Shown: positions 8,239 through 16,352 of the stretch, piece by piece
Numbering within the stretch: position 1 is the stretch's first letter
Layout: the number at the start of each line of letters is the position of its first letter
Origin: Coriobacteriia bacterium
GTDB lineage: Bacteria > Actinomycetota > Coriobacteriia > Coriobacteriales > UBA8131
NCBI GenBank assembly: GCA_009781525.1
Contig: WQXZ01000008.1
Coordinates: 1 to 21,724 of the forward strand
Direction: 5' to 3'
DNA: 21,724 bases
Translations under genes and position numbers: made by a program
Notes under the pieces: generated by a model
The model's input: only the letters and a program-made list of their open reading frames with translations
Told to the model about the DNA's origin: nothing
Databases searched by the model: none

Positions 8239-9474
8239 ATGGCGCTAAAGGTAGGAAACAGCGATTTTATCCCCTTGATTTTCGCTGCTGATATTAATGT
8301 CTACAGTCTTGCACGAGCCTTTCACGAGCAGTACGGCATTGTTTCTGCCGGATACGGTATGGCAGCAGCAGGGCCGATCAATCACACCAGCATTATTGAT
8401 TACACTCCGGTTGAGCGAGCTGATCAACCTGATGTGTTGCCTGGACTGGTGACTGACTTTGCCCAGAAGCATTCCGACCAGAAGATTTTGGTGTTTGGCT
8501 GTGGTGATAATTATGTTCAGCGTATCAGCATGGCTAGGCACGATTTTCCGGACAATGTGATTGCGCCATATGTCGAATATGACGACATCTATCGGCTGGC
8601 AAGCAAGCAGAGTTTTTATACACTCTGCGACAGGTATGGTATTGAGCATCCGGCGACTTTTGTCTACCGTGAGCAGATGGGTGGTCAGCTGGAGCTTGAC
8701 TTCGATGCGCCATATATCGTCAAGCCGACCAGTAGTGTGACTTGGTGGGAGAACGCCTTTGAAGGGCAGCGCAAGGTGCATCTGGTGCATGATATTAACG
8801 AGCTGAAAACCCTGTTGTCAACCATCTATGCTCATGGTTATCCGGATGAGATGATTATTCAGGAGTATATTCCTGGTGGGGACTCGAATCTTCATGTGCT
8901 GACCCAGTATTTCGATGGTCATGGTGTGTTGCGCATGAGCGGTGCTGGGCGGGTGCTGCTGGAGGAGCATACGGCGCACGGTATCGGTAACAGTGCGGTT
9001 ATCGTCAGCGAGGATCTGCCGGAGCTGCCTGAGCAGCTGGCTGGCCTAATGACCGGCGAGGGCTTTCGCGGCTTTGCCTGCTTTGATATCAAGTACGACC
9101 ATCGTGATGGTCGCTATAAGGTTTTCGAGGTCAACACCCGACAGGGGCGTGGTCACTACTATGTAACCGGATCGGGGCTGAATGTTGCGCGCTTTGTCGT
9201 CGAAGACCTGGTCTACGGACGGCAGTTAGAGCCAGAGCTTTCGATTCGCGAGCCGTTTCTTTGGCATGTGACTCCTGCCAGTGTTGCCAGGCAGGTAGCT
9301 GAAGAAGCGGGGTTACTGGAGCATATCGACTACCTGCTGCGCAATAACCGCAGTGGAAATCCGCTGGATTATCATGCTGACAGAAACGTTAAGCGGTCGC
9401 TTTGGCTGGCAAAATACACCAGACAGCAACACCTTCGTTATCAAGAGTACAAACAAGGGGGCGCACTTGTCTGA
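8239..9474 (+). CDS. D-aspartate ligase-like ATP-grasp enzyme (peptidoglycan cross-bridge)
   Basis: This 411-residue ATP-grasp protein closely resembles, as recalled, the Enterococcus faecium D-aspartate ligase (Aslfm), which joins the beta-carboxyl of D-Asp to the lysine epsilon-amine of the peptidoglycan precursor. Shared blocks are the start FIPLIFAADINVYSLARAF (10-28), the SFYTLCDRYGIEHP region (125-138), the ATP-binding IVKPTSS (160-166), IIQEYIPGGDSN (206-217) and FDIKYDHRDG..KVFEVNTRQGR (282-304) with metal- and phosphate-binding acidic and Asn residues. Placement next to a lysine-type murE fits. The ATG at 8239 matches the family N-terminus, but its only good ribosome site, AGGAG at 8221-8225, is 13 nt away. 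D-Asp must come from a racemase outside the window. Exact acceptor and D-amino acid are inferred. Confidence 0.85.
   Translation: MALKVGNSDFIPLIFAADINVYSLARAFHEQYGIVSAGYGMAAAGPINHTSIIDYTPVERADQPDVLPGLVTDFAQKHSDQKILVFGCGDNYVQRISMARHDFPDNVIAPYVEYDDIYRLASKQSFYTLCDRYGIEHPATFVYREQMGGQLELDFDAPYIVKPTSSVTWWENAFEGQRKVHLVHDINELKTLLSTIYAHGYPDEMIIQEYIPGGDSNLHVLTQYFDGHGVLRMSGAGRVLLEEHTAHGIGNSAVIVSEDLPELPEQLAGLMTGEGFRGFACFDIKYDHRDGRYKVFEVNTRQGRGHYYVTGSGLNVARFVVEDLVYGRQLEPELSIREPFLWHVTPASVARQVAEEAGLLEHIDYLLRNNRSGNPLDYHADRNVKRSLWLAKYTRQQHLRYQEYKQGGALV
9455..9461 (+). promoter_or_regulatory. Ribosome binding site choosing the murE-murD TTG start
   Basis: AAGGGGG sits 5 nt before TTG 9467, inside the last codons of the D-Asp ligase. 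It decides for TTG over the in-frame ATG at 9353, which would overlap the upstream gene by 122 nt and add residues with no Mur-ligase similarity. The same AAGGGGG occurs before the HD-GYP gene. Confidence 0.7.
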
Positions 9475-12400
9475 TCAGGTCAATCGTTACTTATTGCCGA
9501 TTTCGATTGCTGAGCTGGTTCAGCGTCTGGAGCAAGCCGGCGAGCTGGTGCAGGTAGTCGGCTTGACTGATGAGTCTGCTGGGTTGGTTCCGCAGCATCT
9601 GAGCTACGATTCACGCGATGTGCTGCCTGATACATTGTTTTTCTGCAAAGGCGCAGGCTTCAAGCAGGAGTACCTGGCAGCTGCGATAGCGCAGGGCGCG
9701 ATAGCCTACATCAGTGAGACTCTCTATCAGACCGAGCAGATACCTGTGCTTCAAGTCAAGGATGCCACCCGAGCCATGGCGCTTGTAGCGTCCTGGTACT
9801 ACGCAGACGTCCTCCGGCAACTGACCCTGATCGGCGTGACTGGCACCAAGGGCAAGTCAACTACCGTCTACTTCATCAAATCGATCCTCGACAGCTGGAT
9901 GGCATCTCTTGGACAACCTGAAACCGCGATTCTTTCAAGCATCGACAACTACGATGGCGTGATACTTGAAGAAAGCCACCTGACTACCAAAGAAAGCCTT
10001 GACCTCTACCGCCATTTCACAAATGCCGTTTCAAGTGGCATTCGCTACCTGTCGATGGAAGTCTCATCGCAGGCTCTGCGCTATAACCGCGTTGCTCATG
10101 TTTTCTTCACAGTCAGCTGCTTCACCAATTTCGGACTCGATCACATCTCAGATATCGAGCATCACGACATGGAAGACTACCTGTCAGCCAAACTGCTGAT
10201 TTTCAACCAGAGTCAAACCACCTGCGTGAACACCCAGACGGCAGAAGCCGAGCGCGTACTTGCGGCAGCAGTACAGGCTGACCGGCTGATCACCTATGGC
10301 TGGGACAATGAAGCCGAGGTATTCGCAATCGACCACAGCGACGCAGGCGGAAGCCGGTTTTCCGCCAGTGTTTTTGGCGAGCAAAAAAACTACAAACTCG
10401 GTCTTGCCGGCCTGTTCAATGTCGAAAACGCTCTCGCAGCTATCTCGGTCGCATCTACGCTCGGCGTTCCTGCAGAGCACATTGAAAAAGGTCTCGAAGC
10501 CGCGCGCGTGCCAGGCCGTATGGAACCATTCGAAACCCCCGACGGCAAACTGGTTTTAGTCGACTACGCCCACAATCTGATGAGTTTCGAAGCCCTGTTC
10601 GCCGCTATTAAAACCTCATATGCAGAAAGCTATATCGCAATCGTCTTCGGCTGCCCGGGCTACAAGGCTCTCGACCGCCGCCACGATCTGGGCATGGTCT
10701 CTGGACGCGATGCCGACGACGTGGTCCTGACCGAAGAAGACGCTGGAGCCGAGCCCCTCGCTGACATCTGTGCCGACATCGCTCAGCACGTCCGCGCCCA
10801 GGGCAAAGAGCCCCGCATCATCTACGACCGCGAAGCAGCCATCCGCTCCGCCATCGACCTGGCACCTCCGGGAGCCGTGATTTTAGTCACTGGCAAAGGC
10901 CGAGAAACCCGACAAAAACGGGGTAAGGAGTACATCGAGGTCATAAGTGATGTCGAGATTGTCGAGAACTATATTAAAGAACAAAACCATGTGGATAAAA
11001 CCTCCTCCGTGTGCATCCTGGGACTGGGTGTAACCGGAATGGGGTTAGTCAGGCATTTTCTAAACCTGCCAGAGCCGGTCAAGGTCGATGCCTACATAGA
11101 CAAGATGAGCCAGGCGAACAAGCAGGCGATTGCCAGTCTGGCAGAGGAGTTCTTCTGCACAGAATGGGAAGAGGTTGAAAGCCGACTTGATACCGACCAG
11201 ATTATCGAAGTCGAGATCAGACAGACCCACTATCTTCGAATCATTGTCAGCAACAGCGTGCTGCAGCACTATCCGCTAGGTGTTGCGAGTCCGGGCATCA
11301 AGCCGCACTATCCGATCTTCGTCAGCGCTCTTGAAAACTGCGACGAGTTAATCGGTGAGCCTGAGCTGGCTTTTCGGATCTCACCAGAGCGTTGGCTGGC
11401 TGTGACCGGAACCAATGGTAAGACCACGACCACCAGCCTGATAAACCACCTGATGCTTGTCAGTGGGCGGCAGTCTTCTGTAGCTGGAAACATCGGCCCG
11501 ACACTGATAGATGCCGTTAACCAGCGTGAGGCAGATGACTGGTTGGCAGTTGAGCTTTCAAGCTACCAGCTGGCAAATTCGACCAGTATTGCTCCAGAAG
11601 CTGCTGTGCTGCTGAATATCACTCCTGACCATTTGGATTGGCATGGCAGTTTTGAGGCATATTACGCAGCCAAGATGCTGATATTCGCTCATCTACCAGC
11701 TGATGCGCCCATAGTGATTGATGCTGTCAGTGAGATTGGCCGAGAGACTATTGTTATTGCTCGTCAGGCCGGGAAGCGGGTTATTGGGCTGGGAATCTCG
11801 CCTGAGCAGGCAGCTGCTGCTTTTACCGGGTTTGCTCCAGCAGAAATGGCTTGGGTTGACGAGGATGGCTACCTCACGCTGCTGATTGCTGACGAAACAT
11901 TAAGGGTTCTGCCTGCCAATGAGCTCTTGATAAAGGGAGTCCATAACAACCTGAACGCTCTGGCTGCAGCTGCAGTCGCATACTGCATTGAGGTCAGTTG
12001 CGATGACATCAAGTACGGGCTGAGCAGCTTTAAGGCTTTGGAACACCGCATTGAACCAGCTGGTGAAATCGAAGGCGTTTCTTTTTATAACGACTCCAAG
12101 GCAACGAACCCGGAGGCGACTTTGATGGCGCTTTCGGCCTTTGAGCAAGGCAAGATAATTCTGATGTTGGGCGGTGACGACAAGGGAACCGACCTGACCG
12201 ACCTGGTAGAGCGATCGCTCGAATGCTGCAAAACGGTAATCTGCTACGGCCAAGCCAAAGATAGATTCCTGGCTGCGTTTGCAGCTGCTCAGGCAGAGGC
12301 AAATCAGGCAGAATCAGGATGCTTGCTTTACTCAGCCATCAATATGCAGGCTGCCTTTGAGCTGGCTGTCAGCCAAGCTAACAAAGGGGACGTTATTCTA

Positions 12401-12568
12401 CTTTCACCGGCGTGTGCATCGTTTGATGAGTTCAACAACTTTGAAGAGCGCGGACAGGTATTCAAGCAGTATGCCTCCGCCTTGGTTGAAGAAAGCAGGA
12501 AGGCAAAGTTTGAGATTTCTTTGTATCCAGCGGTCATAGACCTGCCTTCAGATAGTGGAGGCGGCTAA
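9467..12568 (+). CDS. murE-murD: Bifunctional MurE-MurD: predicted L-lysine-adding ligase fused to D-glutamate-adding ligase
   Basis: One 1033-residue frame joins two Mur ligases. Residues 1-508 are MurE: SYDSRDVLPDTLFF, ATP loop GTKGKST (126-132), LTTKESLDLY, MEVSSQALRYNRV, a candidate carbamoylated Lys in YLSAKLLIF, VPGRMEPF and VDYAHN. The sequence follows the streptococcal L-lysine type, and the DNPR motif of diaminopimelate enzymes is replaced by LTEEDAGAEP. Residues 509-1033 are MurD: ILGLGVTGMG, GTNGKTTT (648-655), SSYQLANS, NITPDHLDWHG, KALEHRIE, NDSKATNPEAT and LSPACASFDEFNNFEERG. MurD normally acts before MurE, so domain order is reversed relative to the pathway. The join is abrupt: MurE ends near VENYI and MurD can start at GTG 10991, which has no good ribosome site. 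The TTG overlaps the D-Asp ligase by 8 nt. Fusion could also be a base-calling artefact, but both halves are intact. Confidence 0.93.
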   Translation: MSDQVNRYLLPISIAELVQRLEQAGELVQVVGLTDESAGLVPQHLSYDSRDVLPDTLFFCKGAGFKQEYLAAAIAQGAIAYISETLYQTEQIPVLQVKDATRAMALVASWYYADVLRQLTLIGVTGTKGKSTTVYFIKSILDSWMASLGQPETAILSSIDNYDGVILEESHLTTKESLDLYRHFTNAVSSGIRYLSMEVSSQALRYNRVAHVFFTVSCFTNFGLDHISDIEHHDMEDYLSAKLLIFNQSQTTCVNTQTAEAERVLAAAVQADRLITYGWDNEAEVFAIDHSDAGGSRFSASVFGEQKNYKLGLAGLFNVENALAAISVASTLGVPAEHIEKGLEAARVPGRMEPFETPDGKLVLVDYAHNLMSFEALFAAIKTSYAESYIAIVFGCPGYKALDRRHDLGMVSGRDADDVVLTEEDAGAEPLADICADIAQHVRAQGKEPRIIYDREAAIRSAIDLAPPGAVILVTGKGRETRQKRGKEYIEVISDVEIVENYIKEQNHVDKTSSVCILGLGVTGMGLVRHFLNLPEPVKVDAYIDKMSQANKQAIASLAEEFFCTEWEEVESRLDTDQIIEVEIRQTHYLRIIVSNSVLQHYPLGVASPGIKPHYPIFVSALENCDELIGEPELAFRISPERWLAVTGTNGKTTTTSLINHLMLVSGRQSSVAGNIGPTLIDAVNQREADDWLAVELSSYQLANSTSIAPEAAVLLNITPDHLDWHGSFEAYYAAKMLIFAHLPADAPIVIDAVSEIGRETIVIARQAGKRVIGLGISPEQAAAAFTGFAPAEMAWVDEDGYLTLLIADETLRVLPANELLIKGVHNNLNALAAAAVAYCIEVSCDDIKYGLSSFKALEHRIEPAGEIEGVSFYNDSKATNPEATLMALSAFEQGKIILMLGGDDKGTDLTDLVERSLECCKTVICYGQAKDRFLAAFAAAQAEANQAESGCLLYSAINMQAAFELAVSQANKGDVILLSPACASFDEFNNFEERGQVFKQYASALVEESRKAKFEISLYPAVIDLPSDSGGG

Positions 12569-12597
12569 GTGAGAGCCTTTTTTATCCTACCGGCAAT

Positions 12598-12602
12598 GGA
12601 GG
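12598..12602 (+). promoter_or_regulatory. Shine-Dalgarno site of murG
   Basis: GGAGG lies 7 nt before the murG ATG at 12610, within the 41-nt gap after murE-murD. It is one of the strongest ribosome sites in the cluster. Confidence 0.7.
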
Positions 12603-12609
12603 CAACTGG

Positions 12610-13725
12610 ATGAGAGTCGTTATCACAGCCGGTGGAACCGCCGGTCACGTAAACCCCGCATTGGCGGTTGCCAGGGCGTTGATTGCGCATGGTGTAGAAA
12701 TACTCTACGCAGGCACTCCGAACAGTTTCGAAGAACGGCTGGTTGCAGCAGCGGGCATTTCCTTCACTGGCTTTTTCTCAAAAGGCTTCAATCGTCGCAA
12801 GCCCTGGACGCTGGTTGTAACGGCATTTAAGTTGCTGAACAGCCGAAGCCAGGCAAAGCGCTGGCTGAAGAGCGTCTCACCCGATGTTGTGGTCGCCTTC
12901 GGTGGCTATGCCAGTCTACCGGTTGCACTGGCAGCGAACAGCCTGGGGCTACCGGTTCTGGTTCATGAACAGAACGCTCGCCCTGGCTTGGCAAATAAAC
13001 TACTGGCGAAAAAGGCTGCTATTCTGGCAATCAGCGATGAGCGGGCGATAACAGGATTTCATCCGAAAGCCAACACTATTGTTACCGGCAACCCGCTGCG
13101 TGAAGAACTGTTCGGTATCGACCCAGCTGAAGCCAGGCAGGAGCTCGGCTTCTCGCTTAGGGCATCCGTGCTTTTGATATTCGGTGGTAGCCTGGGAGCA
13201 CATCATGTCAACCAGGCAGCCTTGGCTCTGGCAAAAACCTTATTGGCAGAGTGCGAGAGCCTCGAGGTTCTTCATGTGACCGGAGCAAACGACTATGCCT
13301 GGGCAACAGAACTCGCAAAGCAGATCGAGCTTCCGACTGACCGCTGGCAAATCGTAGAGTATTGCTACCAAATGGGGCAGGCTTACGCCGCCGCGGACCT
13401 GGTCTTATCCAGAGCTGGCGCAACCAGTTTGGCTGAGCTGACCGCTTTGGGCAAGGCTTCATTATTGATTCCGTATCCATATGCCGCTGCGGACGAGCAG
13501 ACCGCAAACGCCGAGCGGCTGGCAGCATCCGGAGCAGCGCTGGTTTGGCCAGACAACCAGCTGGAACAACCAGAATTCGGTGAATTATTGCTGAAGCTGC
13601 TTAACTCTGCGGATATGCGTAGCGAAATAGCCGAAAAGGCCGCTATACTTGGTAAACCAGAAGCAACAGAGATGATTGCCCAATTGGTGATAGGCTTGGC
13701 AAATGACAGCCAGGTTGTAATTTGA
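12610..13725 (+). CDS. murG: UDP-GlcNAc:lipid I N-acetylglucosaminyltransferase MurG
   Basis: MurG transfers GlcNAc from UDP-GlcNAc to lipid I, making lipid II on the cytoplasmic membrane face. The 371-residue GT-B fold protein shows the N-terminal glycine loop GGTAGH (8-13), FGGYASLP (97-104), the acceptor-side HEQNARPG (119-126), TGNPLR (159-164), the second glycine loop FGGSLGA (191-197), and the donor-binding SRAGATSLAEL (267-277) and DEQTANA (295-301). All catalytic and UDP-binding blocks are present at family-typical spacing. It follows murE-murD and precedes murC-murB, the normal ftsW-murG-murC neighbourhood apart from the fusions. Confidence 0.96.
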   Translation: MRVVITAGGTAGHVNPALAVARALIAHGVEILYAGTPNSFEERLVAAAGISFTGFFSKGFNRRKPWTLVVTAFKLLNSRSQAKRWLKSVSPDVVVAFGGYASLPVALAANSLGLPVLVHEQNARPGLANKLLAKKAAILAISDERAITGFHPKANTIVTGNPLREELFGIDPAEARQELGFSLRASVLLIFGGSLGAHHVNQAALALAKTLLAECESLEVLHVTGANDYAWATELAKQIELPTDRWQIVEYCYQMGQAYAAADLVLSRAGATSLAELTALGKASLLIPYPYAAADEQTANAERLAASGAALVWPDNQLEQPEFGELLLKLLNSADMRSEIAEKAAILGKPEATEMIAQLVIGLANDSQVVI

Positions 13726-13892
13726 GAAAGGTCGCGAACAAAGGTCAAGCAGCTATGTGACCGGGCAGGTGCTTAAAGCCGGAGGAGTAGAAGCAGACAG
13801 CTCCACAGACCAGCGTGACAAAGCGGCACAGCCAGCGTGTAACCATATAGCACAGTAGCGCAGCTGGCGTGCAATGAGAGAAACGAACAGCC
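13726..13892 (+). other. 167-nt gap before murC-murB with small repeats
   Basis: This is one of the longest gaps inside the dcw run. CCAGCGTG occurs twice as a direct repeat (13810-13817, 13832-13839). GCCAGC (13831-13836) is inverted as GCTGGC (13863-13868) around a 26-nt loop, giving a weak hairpin. No good -35/-10 pair, U-run or conserved small ORF was seen; a frame from ATG 13874 runs out of phase with murC. It may be a leader or an internal promoter region, undecided. Confidence 0.35.
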
Positions 13893-16352
13893 TTGTCAGA
13901 GAGCAAGCGTATACATTTTATCGGCATCGCCGGATCAGGTATGAGCGGCTTGGCGCTTGTCGCCCAGGCGCAAGGTCACAAGGTCAGTGGATCTGATCGG
14001 CAACCGTCCCGCTACCTGGAAGCCGTCATTGCAAGTGGAGCCGAGGTTCAGCTTGACCAAGGCGCGCACAATATCACCGACGACATCGATATTGTGGTTG
14101 CCTCCGCTGCCATTCGAGATAATAACGAAGAGCTTATCGCTGCCCGTGAAAAAGGCTACGAGGTCTGGCATCGCGCGCGAATGCTGGCATGGCTCGGCCA
14201 GAACCAGCGCACCTTGGCAGTGGCAGGAACCCACGGCAAAACCACAACATCGTCGATGCTGGCAACCACACTTGACGGGCTAGGCGCAGACCCCAGCTTT
14301 GTCATCGGCGGAGTGCTGGCTGGCTTTAATGCCACCGCCAGGCACGGCACTGGAGCAGACTACGTGGTCGAAGCCGACGAATCGGATGAGTCTTTCACGA
14401 TGCTCAGTCCAGAAGCAATCATCATCACCAACATCGACATGGATCATCTTGACCACTTTGATTCGATTGATGATATCAATCTGGCTTTTATCCACTTTAT
14501 TGACATACTGAGCACCGATGGATTGTTGGTTTACTGTGCAGACGATGAGGGTCTGACCCAGATTGCCGAACAAAGTGGCAAACGTCGGGTCTCGTATGGC
14601 TTCGCCGAACAGGCTGACTATCGCTGCCAGGCGATTAACGGGCAGTTATTCATAGTTAGCTGCAAGTACGGCGAAGTCAGCCTCAGGCTGCCAAACTCTC
14701 CTGGGCGGCACAATATGCAAAATGCCACAGCTGTGCTGGCGCTGCTGTCCGAGCTGGGTCACCCCATCGACAGTGCTGCTGCGATACTGGCAACCTTTGC
14801 CGGCGTCGGCCGCCGCTTCGAGATCATTGGCGAGCATCACGACATCCAGGTAGTCGACGACTACGGACACCACCCAACTGAGATCCGAGCCACCCTGGCT
14901 GCTGCCCGCGGAGCCAGCTACAACAGGGTGCACCTGCTATTTCAGCCACACCGCTATACACGCACCAGTCGCCTTTTCGACCAATTCGTCGATGCCTTCA
15001 CCGATGCCGATAGCCTGACTATGCTTGATCTGTATTCAGCGGGAGAAGACCTCATTTCCGGGGTTTCAAGTCAGTCTCTGATCGAGGCGATCAACAACAA
15101 ATACCCTGAATGCAATGCCTGCTTGGTCAGTGCTGAGAGTGCTGCAGAGCATATGGTGAACCTGGCTGCGCCAGGTGATGTGATTATCACTCTCGGCGCT
15201 GGTGACATCACCAACATCGCACCATTGATAGTTGATGAGCTTCTACTCAGCCAGATAGCTGAACCACTGATTGTGGGTGGATCTGAGCCGGAAACCCCAA
15301 GCCAAACAGCAAAGTCGCAGGCTGCTGTTATAGCAGCAGCAACCGGAAGTTGGGCACGCATCGGGGGCGGGTGGTCTGCTCCCATTTTTGAAGCATACTG
15401 TGAGCTGGAAGGCTCGATTTCAGGCAGATTGGCTATGAACGAGCCGATGGCCAGACACACCAGTTTTCGCATCGGTGGGCCTGCTGGCTTATATATAGAA
15501 TGTGCATCGTTATCCGACTTGAAGACCGCACTACATGTGATCAGGCGATACGATCTGTCCTGGGTGGTTGTTGGTAAGGGGACAAACCTACTGGTTGCGG
15601 ATCGCGGCTTTGAGGGAGCGGTGCTGACACTTGGCAAGGAATTCAAGACTTTCAGCTTTCCCAGTATCGATGATGAGGCTGCCGACGAATATTGTAGAGA
15701 GCGACTGAACAGCGAAAATGCTGCAAATCCGAGTGAGCTAGTTGTTGCTGGTGCTGGTGTTCTACTAGGCAATCTGGTGCAGAACGCTTTTAAAAACGGC
15801 TATTCCGGCTTGGAATTCGCTGTTGGGATTCCTGGCACTTTGGGTGGTGCTGTTTATATGAATGCAGGTAGTGCAGATGAATGGATCAGCCAGATAATCA
15901 GTTCGGTTCTGATTCTTAAAAGCGATGGTAGCCTGGTACGATACGCTGCGTATGATCTGCCTTGGGCGTATCGGTCAAGCGGGATCGAGCGCGGGGATAT
16001 AGTACTTGAGGCTGAGCTAATCGTACAGCGTGGTAACACTGGTCACATCCGAGCGCGAATGGAAGGTATCATGAAGCGTCGGCAAAGAAGCCAGCCGTTA
16101 TCAAAGCCGAATGCTGGTAGTGTTTTCAAGAACCCGGATGGAGCATCTGCAGGGCAGTTAATCGACGCTCTGGGCATGAAGGGGTTAAGTCATGGTGGAG
16201 CTTCGATTTCTGATGTACATGCTAATTTCATCGTCAATGATGGTTCAGCGTCAGCAGAGGATGTTATATTTTTGATTCAGGAGGCTAGGAAAAAGGTTCG
16301 CGAGATTTATGGATTCGAACTACAGACAGAGATCAGGTTCATCGGCTTCTGA
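13893..16352 (+). CDS. murC-murB: Bifunctional MurC-MurB: UDP-MurNAc--L-alanine ligase fused to UDP-MurNAc synthesis reductase
   Basis: This 819-residue frame combines the reductase that forms UDP-MurNAc (MurB, FAD/NADPH) with the ligase that adds L-Ala (MurC, ATP). MurC, about 1-455: HFIGIAGSGMSGLA, GTHGKTTT (112-119), EADESDESF, NIDMDHLDHF, GRHNMQNA, VDDYGHHPTEI and FQPHRYTRT. An Ala/Ser-rich linker spans about 456-497. MurB, about 498-819: HTSFRIGGPA, VGKGTNLLVADRGF, GLEFAVGIPGTLGGAVYMNAG, YRSSGI, KPNAGSVFKNP with the catalytic Ser at 743, and SDVHANFIVN; the short form fits a type II MurB. The start is TTG 13893 with only a weak upstream site, but conserved sequence begins about 7 residues in. 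An internal ATG at 15435 has no clear ribosome site. The fused order reverses the reaction order (B then C). Confidence 0.94.
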   Translation: MSESKRIHFIGIAGSGMSGLALVAQAQGHKVSGSDRQPSRYLEAVIASGAEVQLDQGAHNITDDIDIVVASAAIRDNNEELIAAREKGYEVWHRARMLAWLGQNQRTLAVAGTHGKTTTSSMLATTLDGLGADPSFVIGGVLAGFNATARHGTGADYVVEADESDESFTMLSPEAIIITNIDMDHLDHFDSIDDINLAFIHFIDILSTDGLLVYCADDEGLTQIAEQSGKRRVSYGFAEQADYRCQAINGQLFIVSCKYGEVSLRLPNSPGRHNMQNATAVLALLSELGHPIDSAAAILATFAGVGRRFEIIGEHHDIQVVDDYGHHPTEIRATLAAARGASYNRVHLLFQPHRYTRTSRLFDQFVDAFTDADSLTMLDLYSAGEDLISGVSSQSLIEAINNKYPECNACLVSAESAAEHMVNLAAPGDVIITLGAGDITNIAPLIVDELLLSQIAEPLIVGGSEPETPSQTAKSQAAVIAAATGSWARIGGGWSAPIFEAYCELEGSISGRLAMNEPMARHTSFRIGGPAGLYIECASLSDLKTALHVIRRYDLSWVVVGKGTNLLVADRGFEGAVLTLGKEFKTFSFPSIDDEAADEYCRERLNSENAANPSELVVAGAGVLLGNLVQNAFKNGYSGLEFAVGIPGTLGGAVYMNAGSADEWISQIISSVLILKSDGSLVRYAAYDLPWAYRSSGIERGDIVLEAELIVQRGNTGHIRARMEGIMKRRQRSQPLSKPNAGSVFKNPDGASAGQLIDALGMKGLSHGGASISDVHANFIVNDGSASAEDVIFLIQEARKKVREIYGFELQTEIRFIGF

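Noticed and set aside
8245..8790. 181-codon minus-strand open frame
   Set aside because: It is antisense to the conserved N-terminal half of the D-Asp ligase, with no domain and no ribosome site.
8239..9474. D-Ala-D-Ala ligase or biotin-carboxylase-like identity for the ATP-grasp protein
   Set aside because: The N-terminal FIPLIFAADINVYSLARAF block and the FEVNTRQGR ending follow the D-aspartate ligase, not Ddl or carboxylase patterns.
10960..11010. Split of murE-murD into two genes at GTG 10991
   Set aside because: No stop codon separates the halves and there is no convincing ribosome site before the GTG, so a single fused frame is the direct reading.
15071..15772. 233-codon minus-strand open frame
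   Set aside because: It lies wholly inside murC-murB, whose product has clear motifs throughout; the minus-strand translation has no recognisable domain.
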